Part shown: positions 1-8,236 of the stretch, piece after piece
Numbering within the stretch: the first letter of the stretch is position 1
Layout of the letters: each line of letters begins with the position of its first letter
Source: Brockia lithotrophica
GTDB taxonomy: Bacteria > Bacillota > Bacilli > Thermicanales > DSM-22653
Direction of reading: 5' to 3'
DNA: 64,000 bases
Assembly (NCBI RefSeq): GCF_003633725.1
Contig: NZ_RBIJ01000003.1
Location: forward strand, 1 to 64,000
Notes under the pieces: generated by a model
The model's input: the letters and a program-made list of their open reading frames with translations, nothing else
Databases searched by the model: none
Told to the model about the DNA's origin: nothing
Program-made: the position numbers and the translations under genes

Positions 1-182
1 CGGTTCAGTTCGCGGTGAAGTTCATAGGCGCTTGTCGTGCGGCCTTCGTTTTCGTAGATCTCCTTCCACCGCGCGAGGCCCCAGTTGTAGGCAAAACGAG
101 CGGCCCCGGCGTGCTTGGCGAGGAGAATGCGTTGTTCCTTGTTGGGATCGAGCTCGTAGCGGTAGGCTCTATGGATCTTCAC
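1..182 (-). CDS. tnpB: TnpB of an IS607-type element, N-terminal part (runs off the window)
   Basis: The first 60 codons of a TnpB (OrfB) protein, the RNA-guided endonuclease carried by IS200/IS605 and IS607 transposons. Translation starts VKIHRAYRYELDPNKEQR and continues with the helix-turn-helix-like N-terminal domain typical of OrfB (AARFAYNWGLARWKE, then YELHREL). The start is a GTG at 182-180 with GGAGG about 8 nt upstream. The RuvC nuclease residues and zinc finger lie beyond base 1, as would any omega RNA, so activity cannot be judged here. The tail of a tnpA remnant overlaps the start by about 14 nt, the usual arrangement in IS607 elements. Family assignment is firm; completeness is unknown. 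Confidence 0.85.
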   Translation of the reverse strand, partial: MKIHRAYRYELDPNKEQRILLAKHAGAARFAYNWGLARWKEIYENEGRTTSAYELHRELN

Positions 183-313
183 GTCGAAGCGCCTCCAACA
201 CTTTTTTGCCCGGCGTTTCGCAGAACGCTTGCCGTAGAGACAAACAGCTAGGGAAGGGAGTACTTCGGCCATTAGGTGATGCCGCGCCTTTTGGCCCATT
301 CGCTGAGTTTCAT
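169..313 (-). pseudogene. tnpA: IS607-type serine recombinase tnpA, both ends only (internal deletion)
   Basis: On the minus strand an ATG at 313 opens MKLSEWAKRRGIT, which is the start of the MerR-like helix-turn-helix of IS607 TnpA resolvases, and then meets a TAA stop. About 60 bases later the strand reads LYGKRSAKRRAKK and, after a one-base shift in an A run near 200, VLEALRREDP followed by TAG at 171-169. That is the characteristic C-terminus of the same protein, overlapping the tnpB start. The roughly 170 residues between, including the catalytic serine, are gone. This is recognised by motif memory, not by a search. The element can only move if another IS607 copy supplies TnpA. Confidence 0.65.
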
Positions 314-363
314 GGGTATACTTTACCAAAGAAAGGAATGAAGATCAATCGTATTTTTATCTG

Positions 364-947
364 TTGGCAACCCTCATGCTACACATGCATTACCTGGACA
401 TCTACCGCTTCCAAGTAGCCAAGCAGCCGGACGTTCCCCTCTGGCTCTACCTTGGCTCTACCTCTTCCCGCGCAAATTTTCGCCGGAAGAAATTCGAGAA
501 CACCTCGCCTACTACGAACCGATCGCCGTCCACGACTCTTCCCTTTCGCCTTCCGTATTCGCCGCGCTTTGGGCGCGAGCGGGGGATGTTGAGCGCACCT
601 ACGCGTATCTCCGGTACGCCGCCCGCATCGACCTCGACAACCTGCACGGCGACACACGGCACGGCGTACACCTTGCCGCCATGGGCGGCGCGTGCCAGGC
701 GTTGCTCGAAGGTTTTGGCGGCATCGTCGCCGACGAAGATAGGCTCGAAATCTCACCCCGCCTCCCCGGAGCATGGAACTCCCTCACCTTTCGCTTCCGC
801 TACCGCGGACGTCTCCTCGAAGTTCGAGCCACGCGTGAGCGTACCGACGTCCACCTTCTCGCGGGCGAGCCCTTTTCCGCCACCGTACACGGCGCCCGTG
901 TCGAACTCGTTTCCAGAAAGCCGCAGTCGATTCCCCGAACATGGTAA
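364..947 (+). pseudogene. Glycoside hydrolase family 65 phosphorylase, C-terminal remnant with frameshift
   Basis: A C-terminal piece of a GH65 disaccharide phosphorylase (maltose, trehalose or kojibiose phosphorylase family). From about 391 the first frame reads DIYRFQVAKQPDVPLWLYL, the family's KQxDV segment; from about 460 a second frame reads FPRKFSPEEIREHLAYYE, then IAVHDSSLSPSVFAALWARA (the HDSSLS phosphate-site motif), GACQALLEGFGGI and a beta-sandwich tail ending at TAA 945-947. The two frames are separated by an exact 11-bp tandem duplication at 442-463; removing one copy restores one continuous frame. Everything upstream, including the catalytic glutamate region, is missing, and the 5' break lies against the IS607 remnant. 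Substrate cannot be told. Confidence 0.8.
442..463. repeat. Exact 11-bp tandem duplication causing a frameshift
   Basis: TGGCTCTACCT occurs twice back to back (442-452 and 453-463). The duplication adds 11 bases inside the GH65 remnant and is the only change needed to explain its frame break. It looks like a replication-slippage or repair scar. Confidence 0.95.
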
Positions 948-986
948 AAAAAGCCAATGAGCACTCGAGACCTTGACCTTAAATAA

Positions 987-1124
987 GTTTGCGGAATCTC
1001 CGGTGTGAAAAATCCCATCGCTTCCGGTGACAGCGTAGGTTGGCCGCTCATGGACGTGATCGAATACTTTCTCATCGCGTTCGGCGGACTCCAACTACAG
1101 CTTGACTTGAACAAATGGCGTTAG
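987..1124 (+). other. Short unidentified coding remnant
   Basis: Between the GH65 remnant and the permease remnant one frame stays open for 45 codons, reading GVKNPIASGDSVGWPLMDV then IEYFLIAFGG before ending at TAG 1122-1124. The text looks protein-like and probably belongs to another lost gene of the same sugar locus, but I cannot name the family. No ribosome binding site precedes its possible GTG at 1005. Confidence 0.3.
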
Positions 1125-1588
1125 TCCCTCTCTTTCAGGGACTTGCCGCCCTCGACTTGATCAACTCGTACGTCGGGCTCATTTTCGTCCACGCCGCCTG
1201 GGGGCTACCGTGGATCACGATGTTCCTTCGGAACTTCTTTACAACCGTGCCCGTGGAGCTCGAGGAAGCGGCGCGCATCGACGGCGCTTCGCGCACCTAC
1301 ACCTTTTTCCGCATCCTCCTGCCCGTAAGCCTCCCGGCCCTCGCCTCGGCCGCGGCTCTCCAGTTCAACTGGGTGTGGAACGACTTCTTTCTCGCCCTCA
1401 TCCTCATCTACAGTCCCGACAAGCTCCTTGTCACCCAGCGAATCCCGCTTCTTCGAGGACAATATTACGTGGACTGGGGTCTTTTGTCCGCCGCGGCTCT
1501 CCTTGCGATGTCCGTACCCATCCTCGTCTTTCTCCTTCTCCAGCGCTACTACGTGCGCGGGCTTGTAGGCTGGAGCGTGGAAAAGTGA
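1115..1588 (+). pseudogene. Sugar ABC transporter permease (MalG-like), C-terminal half only
   Basis: The last 157 residues of a CUT1-type sugar permease. The EAA loop that docks the ATPase is present (EEAARIDGASRTYTFF), followed by ILLPVSLPALAS and transmembrane segments ending ...YVRGLVGWSVEK, the normal C-terminus of MalG-type proteins. Family members are about 270-300 residues; the first three transmembrane segments are missing. A TGA lies 12 bases before the first ATG and no ribosome binding site is seen, so this is a truncated relic rather than a short gene. It sits next to the GH65 remnant, as expected of a disaccharide uptake and phosphorolysis cluster. No binding protein or MalF-like gene remains. 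Confidence 0.8.
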
Positions 1589-1634
1589 TCCCTTACGTTC
1601 GCGTCAACGCTCAAGAGATTTCCCCCTCTCAGAG

Positions 1635-1844
1635 TCATAGGTGTGGGTTATTTAGGTGTGGGTTATTATTTTGAACGATTTCGTAGCTAGCCGAGGTCAG
1701 TCGGCCCGGGACGTCATTAGTGTAGGTGGCTTCGCCTACCGGCAGAACCATACTGAGCAAAAGCAGGATGTCACCGGCTGCTTCTAGGAAAATCTCGGCT
1801 TCACAGTCATCACCCCTCTCTATGCTATATCCAGCGTAGATCAT
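1635..1844 (-). CDS. Small hypothetical protein downstream of the RHS locus
   Basis: A 69-codon frame starting at ATG 1844, 7 nt after the stop of the preceding minus-strand gene, with an AAGGAAG-like ribosome binding site overlapping the end of that gene. It reads MIYAGYSIERGDDCEAEIFL then a hydrophobic stretch (AAGDILLLLSMVLPV). The last residues (NNNPHLNNPHL) are encoded by a 15-bp direct repeat. No family recognised. Spacing and signal suggest it is translated with its neighbour, but the repeat-encoded tail could mean the real 3' end has been lost. Confidence 0.35.
   Translation of the reverse strand: MIYAGYSIERGDDCEAEIFLEAAGDILLLLSMVLPVGEATYTNDVPGRLTSASYEIVQNNNPHLNNPHL
1638..1667. repeat. 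15-bp tandem direct repeat
   Basis: Two adjacent copies of TAGGTGTGGGTTATT (second copy differs only at its last base) at the 3' end of the small RHS-linked frame; it encodes the duplicated residues NPHLN at the C-terminus. Confidence 0.85.
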
Positions 1845-1851
1845 TTCTTCC

Positions 1852-2586
1852 TTACCACCAGTTTTCCACTTCTTTTATTATCCTTTCATCTATATTTTTG
1901 CCGTCACCGTTAACACCTACCACTACGAAGCCTTCAAGCATCCTCGGGTATGTCGAGTAGTGAAGCTTCTTCGGGATAACCGCTACTTCTCTAAACATTA
2001 GGAATAGTTCATTATCCATCGGTGTCACTTCTTTTATCCTCGGACTGTCAAAAACCTCGGTTATCGTGAACTCCTTTCCTCTTATCGCGCCACTGTACTT
2101 GCCTTCTGCCAGGATCGCCTTGTACCTGTTCTCCCCCGGTTTTCCTACCGGGTCCAGGTAGCACGCCGTATCTACATCGTACTTCGACAAAAGGGCTTTA
2201 AGGTTGTTCTGCACAATCGTAATTAATATTCCTTGTGTTGCACCGTAAATAATTACGAAAGCGCAGACAGTTGACAAAAGAGAAAGTTTCGCAATACCAT
2301 ATGTTATAACCTCATGATATACTAAAATGGGAATTGATAAAGTTTCAACAAAAACAGTTATTCCGCCGAGCAATCCCAAGATTAAAGGAAGATGTTTTGT
2401 TTTTTTATGCAAAAGAAATCCGCCTAGCACACCGACTAAAATATTCAAAGACATTGTATAAATGTAAAAGATAAATTTTCCTCTTTCTTCTTGAATATAT
2501 ATGATATATCCAAATATTACAACGACCACGAAAAATAATGCTATCATGTAATAAGTAAACATAATAAATATTCTTCTTTTGTCCAA
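1852..2586 (-). CDS. Membrane protein in the immunity-gene position after the RHS tip
   Basis: A 244-residue protein, start TTG 2586 preceded by AAAGGAGAA. The first 125 residues contain about four hydrophobic segments (for example MIALFFVVVVIFGYIIYIQ, then LNILVGVLGGFLL and LSLLSTVCAFVIIYG); the remainder is soluble and ends DERIIKEVENWW. The base composition is clearly poorer in G+C than the neighbouring housekeeping genes. It follows the RHS reading frame on the same strand after 65 bases. In RHS and other polymorphic toxin loci the gene right after the toxin tip normally encodes its immunity protein, and a membrane-embedded immunity protein suits the hydrophobic tip upstream. That role is inference from position; no family is recognised. 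Confidence 0.6.
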   Translation of the reverse strand: MDKRRIFIMFTYYMIALFFVVVVIFGYIIYIQEERGKFIFYIYTMSLNILVGVLGGFLLHKKTKHLPLILGLLGGITVFVETLSIPILVYHEVITYGIAKLSLLSTVCAFVIIYGATQGILITIVQNNLKALLSKYDVDTACYLDPVGKPGENRYKAILAEGKYSGAIRGKEFTITEVFDSPRIKEVTPMDNELFLMFREVAVIPKKLHYSTYPRMLEGFVVVGVNGDGKNIDERIIKEVENWW

Positions 2587-2651
2587 AACTATTCTCCTTT
2601 CTTTTTAAGTTATAGCATTCTTATATAAAGGTGCTATTTTAGAAAAAAATG

Positions 2652-4681
2652 CTACTTAAAACTTGACATAGGCTTCAATGACTTTTCCAGTGTTAGGGCA
2701 AAGTCGTAAGTAGTCATAGCTCCTTGGATTTCTAGACTCTTCGTGGAATAAAGCAGTGGGAGAACTCTGCCCTCTGGTGTAAATGTTGTCAAGTTTTCGA
2801 TCATGTTGCCTACCTTTCCCATAACACCACCTACTTTGGACAAAAATCCGACCTTTCCCATAACACTACCTGCTTTGGACAAAAATCCGAGACCCGGAAT
2901 TATACCAAGAGCATTTGATATTTGTGTAAGAATGTATGCCGTGTCCATCGGCTGATTAGATTTCTGACGTTGATATTCTGTATATACAAGAGAAACTGAT
3001 GATGCTACTACTCCCACCATTGTGGCTCCCAACACCACCACAGCGGGAGCCCCTGCCAACCCTGCCCCTAAAGCAATAACTCCTGCTGCAAACCCTGCTA
3101 CGCCCGCTATAACTGATATCCAGTCCCGCCCGAGGGGATCGATGAAAATTACGGGGTTGTCTGCAGCGAAAATGTAGGGGTTTAGGCTCAGAGGATCAAA
3201 TATATCACTCGCTCTCCTGTCTTTGCTCACAAACCTCTTGATCTCCGGGCTGTAGTACCTAGCCCGCATGTAGTAAAGCCCGTTGGGGTCGGTCATTACT
3301 CCGTCCCGCCCGTTGTACAAAAACGGAGTCTGCGATTCACCCACGTGTCGCAAAAGTTCGCCGTACGGACCGTACCAGAAGCGATCGCGAACTTCTCCCA
3401 GAAAGCCGCTCAAGGTAATCATACTGCCTCGCAGGTCGTAATGGTAAGCACGGAACTCGCCGCCGCTTTCCTCTCCGATCAAACCGAGACCGTACACGTA
3501 GTACGTCTTTTCCCCGTTGTCATCCTCGCGTACGAGGACACGGCTCAGCCCCATTCCGGATCCACCACGCATTTCGTCTGCCGTACACCTTGGTCGATTA
3601 CGGCAATTCGGTTCCCTTCTGCGTCGTACACATATTCCGTTTGCCCGACACGAATTAGTTTCCCTTGGGAATCATAAACAAAATTTACCATTTCTCTACC
3701 CAAAGGTCCACATGCCATATTACCATCGCCGTGGTATTTGACCTCTTCACCACGGTATCGAGCGAGACGGTTGTCTGGACCGTAAACGTACTCTTCGTCG
3801 GAGTTCGGATAGGGGACCACCTTTGTACCCGACTCTTCTCGCACGATATTCCCTGCCGCGTCGTAGGCAAATTCGTAGCGTGCGATTTCTTCACCTCGAT
3901 CGTTCCGGTCAACCTGTCGCACGACGCGCCCTGCATCGTCGTACTCCAGGGTCAACTCCGTTCCGTTCGGACGGCGAATTTTCGTGACACGGCCGGCGGC
4001 ATCGTAGACGTAACTCGTCTTACGACCAGCCCAGTCGGTAACTTCCGTGAGACGTCGCACCCCATCGTAGGCATATGCGACCTCTTTTCCGTCGGGGTAG
4101 GTAAGCTTTACGAGATTTCCTCCCGCATCGTACGTGTAGCGAATGGTATTCCCATTTACATCCGTAAACCGCACCACTCGGTTCAACGCATCGTATTCGC
4201 GAACGATTTTTCCGATTGGATCTTCCACTTCCAGGAGATTTCCGTTGGTATCGTAGCGATAACTTACCTCCCGATCGGGGTAGATCACCTTCGTCAACCG
4301 CCCGGCCGCATCGTATCGGTACAAGATCTCCTGACCGCGGCCGTTGACGACCTTGGAGACAAGCCCACGGGCATCGTATTCAATCCGCGTGCGGTCGCCC
4401 ACGGCTGTGACAATTTCTACAGGTCTGCCGGCCCGATCGTAGACAAACCGCGTCGTGTTTCCGTTCGGATCCGTCAGACTTTCGAGATTGCCGTCCACAT
4501 CGAAAGTCTGAGAAGATTTCCCTCCCAAAGCATCAAGCGCCTCGATCATACGGTCGTATACATCGTAAGCGTAAGACGTCGTCCGTCCAAGCGGGTCTAC
4601 AGACTTTACCATGCGCCCTAAAGTATCATATGCAAAAGTTTGTGCGTTCCCGAGTCCGTCTGCTCCTGAGAGAGGCGACTC
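2652..4681 (-). pseudogene. RHS repeat protein, 5'-truncated and frameshifted, with intact core and tip
   Basis: YD repeats run from about 4681 (LGNAQTFAYDTLGRMVK) to 3545 with many YDxxG units such as YRYDAAGRLTKV and YVYDAAGRVTK. Near 3555 the frame ends at TGA; the neighbouring frame carries on with GLSRVLVREDDNGEKTYYV, so one lost base (probably in an A run) explains the break. The second part has the RHS core hallmark LYYMRARYYSPEIKRF and FIDPLGRDW. After DPLGRDW comes the variable tip: hydrophobic glycine/alanine-rich helices, a 13-residue tandem repeat, and a soluble end finishing SLKPMSSFK. Full RHS proteins are far longer; the N-terminal delivery part is missing and a stop lies just upstream. 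The reading is either a dead gene or a silent orphan tip. Confidence 0.85.
2813..2890. repeat. 39-bp tandem repeat inside the RHS tip
   Basis: Two adjacent 39-bp units (2813-2851, 2852-2890) differ at two positions and encode the residue repeat GFLSKAGSVMGKV / GFLSKVGGVMGKV. The in-frame repeat lies in the amphipathic, glycine-rich part of the toxin tip. Confidence 0.9.
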
Positions 4682-4985
4682 GGGTTGAACATAAAGAAAA
4701 GGAGCGTGTCGTACTTTGCAAGCTCATCCGCCGTGAGTTCATCGGGATTGAGCTTGCTAAACTCCTAATCCGGATAGTCATTAGGATTAAAATATCCCAA
4801 AGCAGATGCGTAGAACTTGCCGTCATATGCTTCATCAAGAACCCCCACAAACCGAAACCGACTCGACTTCTTAGCTCCTACCTCCAATTCCTTGGCGAGA
4901 GCAACTTCGGGCCTCGGAAGAGCGCAATGGGTTCCACCAAATAAGACAATAAGGCCAAGACAACGAGTACAACCGTGGCTTTCCA
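4618..4985 (-). pseudogene. Degenerate small secreted or membrane-anchored protein
   Basis: Minus-strand text that looks coding but is broken. Around 4985-4910 one frame reads KATVVLVVLALLSYLVEPIA, a signal-peptide or anchor-like segment. From about 4905 another frame reads VALAKELEVGAKKSSRFRFV, then AYDGKFYASALGYFNPNDYP, a TAG stop, and in the same frame EFSKLNPDELTADELAKYD to a TAG at 4618-4620. A frame change near 4900 and one internal stop are needed to join them. It abuts the 5' break of the RHS relic and overlaps its first codons in another frame. Family not recognised. Confidence 0.4.
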
Positions 4986-5191
4986 AAGAAGACCTCTGGA
5001 ATGTCCTATATAACGCCAACCTCCTCAAGACTCGTTTTGTTTTCGTGATGCTTGACGTAAGTGAACAAAAAATCGGGAAAAACAGATAGGAGAAAATTTC
5101 TACGTCCTGAAAGCACCTGCATCGCATCTCAGAATTAAAAATCGATGGAGAGAACGTCTATTTGCGTAGAGCAATGTAGCCCGAGTAAACT

Positions 5192-7165
5192 CTAGACACA
5201 CTTCTCCCATCCAAACTCGTGCCGTCGAAGTGCGACACCGCCCACGGCAAGAACTGCCCCGCCCACGACGAGAAGGAATTCCGGCGACAAAAGGCCCGTT
5301 CGAGGGAGGGTACGCACGGATCCAGAGGCTAAAGCGTGCGACGGATCGGAGGTTTTGGGCACCGTGGGGAGGATCGGTTCAGAAGACTTGGGCGTCCCGG
5401 AGGGAGGTGCATCGCCCGACGAAGGAGCGTTCCCCGTATCGTCCGAACCCGGCGGAGCGGTACCTGCCTCGTCGCCGGGAGTTGGGGCGGGGGAGGTCGC
5501 CGCGTCCGCGCGTTCGATGCGGCCTTCCACGCGAGGCGAGACCGGGGAGTGGGCTTCTAGGTATTCGACCAAGGCGTCGTGGTCAACTTCGTAGAGTTCG
5601 ATGATCCGGCCTTCGTCTTTCGCCCGCTTGAAGACCTCGTAGCCGTCGCCCCCGTCGGCGACGAAGTTGTTCGTCACGAGGAGGTACGTCGCCTTGGGGT
5701 CGAGGGGGCGGTACGCCCGTGCCCCTTCGTCCCAAACCTCGACGCGAAGGATGCGCTCCCCTGCGGGGCGGGATGGATCGAAGGCGTAGCGCATCCCCGC
5801 GACCTGGGGGAACCTCCCGTGCTTGTCCTCTACCTTGGAGACGCCGTTTTCTAGCGCGTTCAAGATTTCCGCGCCTGTAAGGCGGAGGATCACGAGCATG
5901 TTGTTAAACGGCATGACCTCAAGAACCTGACCCAAGGTGACGTCTCCGGCGGGGATGGACGCGCGGATGCCGCCGCCGTTGACCAGCGCGAGCTGAGTCC
6001 CCGGAACCGCCTTACGGGCCTTTTCCAAGTAGGCGTCGGCGATCAAATTGCCGAGGTTGGTCTCCTGCGTGCGCACGCGCTCCCGCGCTCCGTCCAAGCC
6101 GACAAGCGTCTTCCCCACCACACGCCGCTTGATCTCCTCGAGGGGGGCGTCGTACGAGTTGAGGAGTTCCTTGAGCTCCGGATCAGGAGGGACGTCTTTA
6201 AGGGAAAGGAGCTCCCCCTGCACCCGGGAAAGCCGAGGCTTCCCGCCGGACTCGAGACCAAAGGACAAATCGAGGCGCCCGAGGTACTTCCCCCACTCCC
6301 CAGCCTGGGCGATCCACATCGTTCGTCCGTCGGGTTGGGACAAGCTTACGGGAGGGTTGAGCGCGGTATGCGAGTGGCCGCCGACGATCACGTCGATTCC
6401 CGGCACGGCCTGGGCGAGGCGCCTGTCCTCGGCGTAGCCGATGTGGGTGACGGCTACGATCACGTCGGCGCCGCGCTTCGTAAGCTCTTCCACCATCCGC
6501 CGCGCCGTCTCTACCTCGTCGGCGAAGGCTACGCCGGGCCCAGGGTTTGAAAGAATCGCCGTCTCCTTGGTCGTAAGTCCGAAGATCCCCACGCGCACGT
6601 CGCCAAGATCCCAAACGGCGCCGGGGTAGATCTTCCCGGCGTAGTCCTTCTTCGTCGCCGGGGTGATGACGGGGATTTCGTTTGCCACCACTTCGGCAAG
6701 CTTCGCGTCGGGTTGCACGCTGAGGTTGGCAGAAAAGACGGGAAACGCGAGCGCGCGGACAAACGTCGCGAGAACCTCTTGCCCTCGGTCGAACTCGTGG
6801 TTTCCGAGGACGAGGAGGTCGTAGCCCATCCGGTTCATGAAGTCGGCATCGGCGAGCCCTTGGTAGTGCGATGAGTAGAGCGTCCCCGTAAAGACGTCCC
6901 CCGCGTCCACGAGAAGGACGCGCTTCCCAGCGGCCTCCGCCTCGCGGCGAATCTCGGCGATCTTGGTCCCGCGGGCGGGGGCGTTCTCCAGATGGCCGTG
7001 GGTGTCGTTCGTGTGAAGGATGAGGAGATCCGGCGGCGGCTGAGGTGCCTCGTCCTCGGCGCGGGGGAGGCCAAATCCCCCAAAAAAGAGCGAGATGAAA
7101 AAGACAGCGAGGAACATCCCCGCCAAACCGGAACGAAGTCGCGCTCGCGCGCGGATTCCCTTCAT
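5192..7165 (-). CDS. Cell-wall anchored 5'-nucleotidase (UshA/YhcR type)
   Basis: A secreted 657-residue enzyme that removes phosphate from extracellular nucleotides. The start ATG 7165 has GGGGAGGT upstream; residues 1-35 form a signal peptide. The metallophosphatase domain carries the metal ligands in order: HTNDTHGHLE (51-60), DAGD (87-90), GNHEFDRG (121-128), VTHIGY (239) and GGHSHT (262). The 5'-nucleotidase C-terminal domain follows (about 350-540, with VNGGGIRASIPAGD). A proline/serine/threonine-rich linker leads to a sorting signal: LPRTG at 620, a hydrophobic stretch and a short charged tail, so sortase should attach it to peptidoglycan. No sortase gene is in the window. It stands alone between the RHS island and the rdgB operon. 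Substrate range (UDP-sugars, cyclic nucleotides) cannot be read from sequence. Confidence 0.92.
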   Translation of the reverse strand: MKGIRARARLRSGLAGMFLAVFFISLFFGGFGLPRAEDEAPQPPPDLLILHTNDTHGHLENAPARGTKIAEIRREAEAAGKRVLLVDAGDVFTGTLYSSHYQGLADADFMNRMGYDLLVLGNHEFDRGQEVLATFVRALAFPVFSANLSVQPDAKLAEVVANEIPVITPATKKDYAGKIYPGAVWDLGDVRVGIFGLTTKETAILSNPGPGVAFADEVETARRMVEELTKRGADVIVAVTHIGYAEDRRLAQAVPGIDVIVGGHSHTALNPPVSLSQPDGRTMWIAQAGEWGKYLGRLDLSFGLESGGKPRLSRVQGELLSLKDVPPDPELKELLNSYDAPLEEIKRRVVGKTLVGLDGARERVRTQETNLGNLIADAYLEKARKAVPGTQLALVNGGGIRASIPAGDVTLGQVLEVMPFNNMLVILRLTGAEILNALENGVSKVEDKHGRFPQVAGMRYAFDPSRPAGERILRVEVWDEGARAYRPLDPKATYLLVTNNFVADGGDGYEVFKRAKDEGRIIELYEVDHDALVEYLEAHSPVSPRVEGRIERADAATSPAPTPGDEAGTAPPGSDDTGNAPSSGDAPPSGTPKSSEPILPTVPKTSDPSHALASGSVRTLPRTGLLSPEFLLVVGGAVLAVGGVALRRHEFGWEKCV

Positions 7166-7609
7166 CGACAATACCTCCCCGACCTTGTCCTTGCTATGGC
7201 TCCCATCGTTCCGCAGACGGGAAACGCGATCCACCACGCCGACATGGGGCTTCCAGACGTCAAGGTAGGCGCTCGAAAGAATGCACAGGGTTGTCCCCTT
7301 TGCGCACCATTGTAGTTCACGAAGATGAAGTCCCGGTAAACTTTGCGTAAAGATTCGGTTACAAAACGAAACACACAAGGGGCGGGGAATCCCGCCCCTT
7401 GTGTGTGGCATCCGATTCCGGTTCGTCTTTCCCGAATACGAAACCGGGGGCTTTTCTCCGACGGGGCCTCCAAAGGTGGTGCGGGTTCTCGTGCGACCTC
7501 AAAACGCGCCCCCACAGCCCAAACGGGTACACCTGCAGGCGGAAAGGTGGAGGAGATTCGGAGAAAAAGCACCCGGTAAGGGAAGGGAGCGACGCGCGAT
7601 TCCCTTCGC
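7166..7609. other. Intergenic region between the 5'-nucleotidase and rdgB
   Basis: Holds the rdgB-side terminator hairpin at 7371-7406 and a possible minus-strand -10 (TACAAT, 7309-7314) for the nucleotidase with no good -35. Open frames crossing it show no protein-like features. The phosphodiesterase gene that follows rdgB in Bacillus (ysnB) is not present. Confidence 0.6.
7371..7406 (-). terminator. Strong intrinsic terminator after rdgB
   Basis: A perfect 16-bp stem (ACACACAAGGGGCGGG and its complement) around a 4-base loop, followed on the minus strand by TTCGTTTTG. It closes the murI/gerM-rph-rdgB unit. Confidence 0.8.
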
Positions 7610-8236
7610 CTACGCTTCCGGAGGTTCTTCGGCGATCCGGCGCTTCAGGTAGTCGACGAAGGCGCGCAACGCCTGGCCCCGGTGGCTGATCGCGTTCTTC
7701 ACCTCGAGGGGGACTTCGGCGAGGGTCTTTCCGAGGTCGGGGACGTAGAACACGGGGTCGTAGCCGAAACCGCCCGTCCCCCGCGGTTCTTCGGTGATGA
7801 CGCCTTCCAGCCTGCCTTCGAAGGTCTGCACGGGCTCCCCGGGAGCCGCGAAGGCGACCACGCTCACGAAGTAGGCCCGGCGGTCGGCGACGCCTCGCAT
7901 CTCGGCGAGCAGCTTGGCCACGTTTGCCGCGTCGTCTGCCCCTTCTCCCGCATAGCGGGCCGAACGAACCCCCGGACGCCCGCCCAGGGCGGGGACGACG
8001 AGGCCGGAATCGTCGGCCAGGCTGGGAAGCCCGGTAGCCTCCATAGCCGCGATGGCCTTGCGCACGGCGTTTTCGGCAAAGGTCTCGCCCGTCTCGGGAG
8101 GGAGCTTTACGTCGGGAAACCTCTCGAGGGAAACAATCCCCCACGCGAGGGAGGCGAGGAGCTCGCGCACTTCCCGGATTTTCCCGGGATTTTGGGAAGC
8201 GATGAGGAGGAGGCGCATGAGGCGCGGGCGGCTCAC
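7610..8236 (-). CDS. rdgB: XTP/dITP diphosphatase (RdgB/HAM1 family)
   Basis: Hydrolyses non-canonical purine nucleoside triphosphates (XTP, dITP, ITP) to the monophosphate, cleaning the nucleotide pool. The 208-residue protein has the family landmarks: [16 protein letters not shown] near the N-terminus, [44 protein letters not shown] and a SHRGQAL signature near the end. The GTG start at 8236 overlaps the rph stop by four bases (GTGA), indicating translational coupling; an internal ATG seven codons on would also fit the family length. The pair rph-rdgB after gerM and murI matches the Bacillus order racE-gerM-rph-ysnA. Confidence 0.95.
   Translation of the reverse strand: MSRPRLMRLLLIASQNPGKIREVRELLASLAWGIVSLERFPDVKLPPETGETFAENAVRKAIAAMEATGLPSLADDSGLVVPALGGRPGVRSARYAGEGADDAANVAKLLAEMRGVADRRAYFVSVVAFAAPGEPVQTFEGRLEGVITEEPRGTGGFGYDPVFYVPDLGKTLAEVPLEVKNAISHRGQALRAFVDYLKRRIAEEPPEA

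Noticed and set aside
7162-7572. Minus-strand frame between rdgB and the 5'-nucleotidase
   Set aside because: It reads through a terminator hairpin, lacks a ribosome site and has no conserved features.
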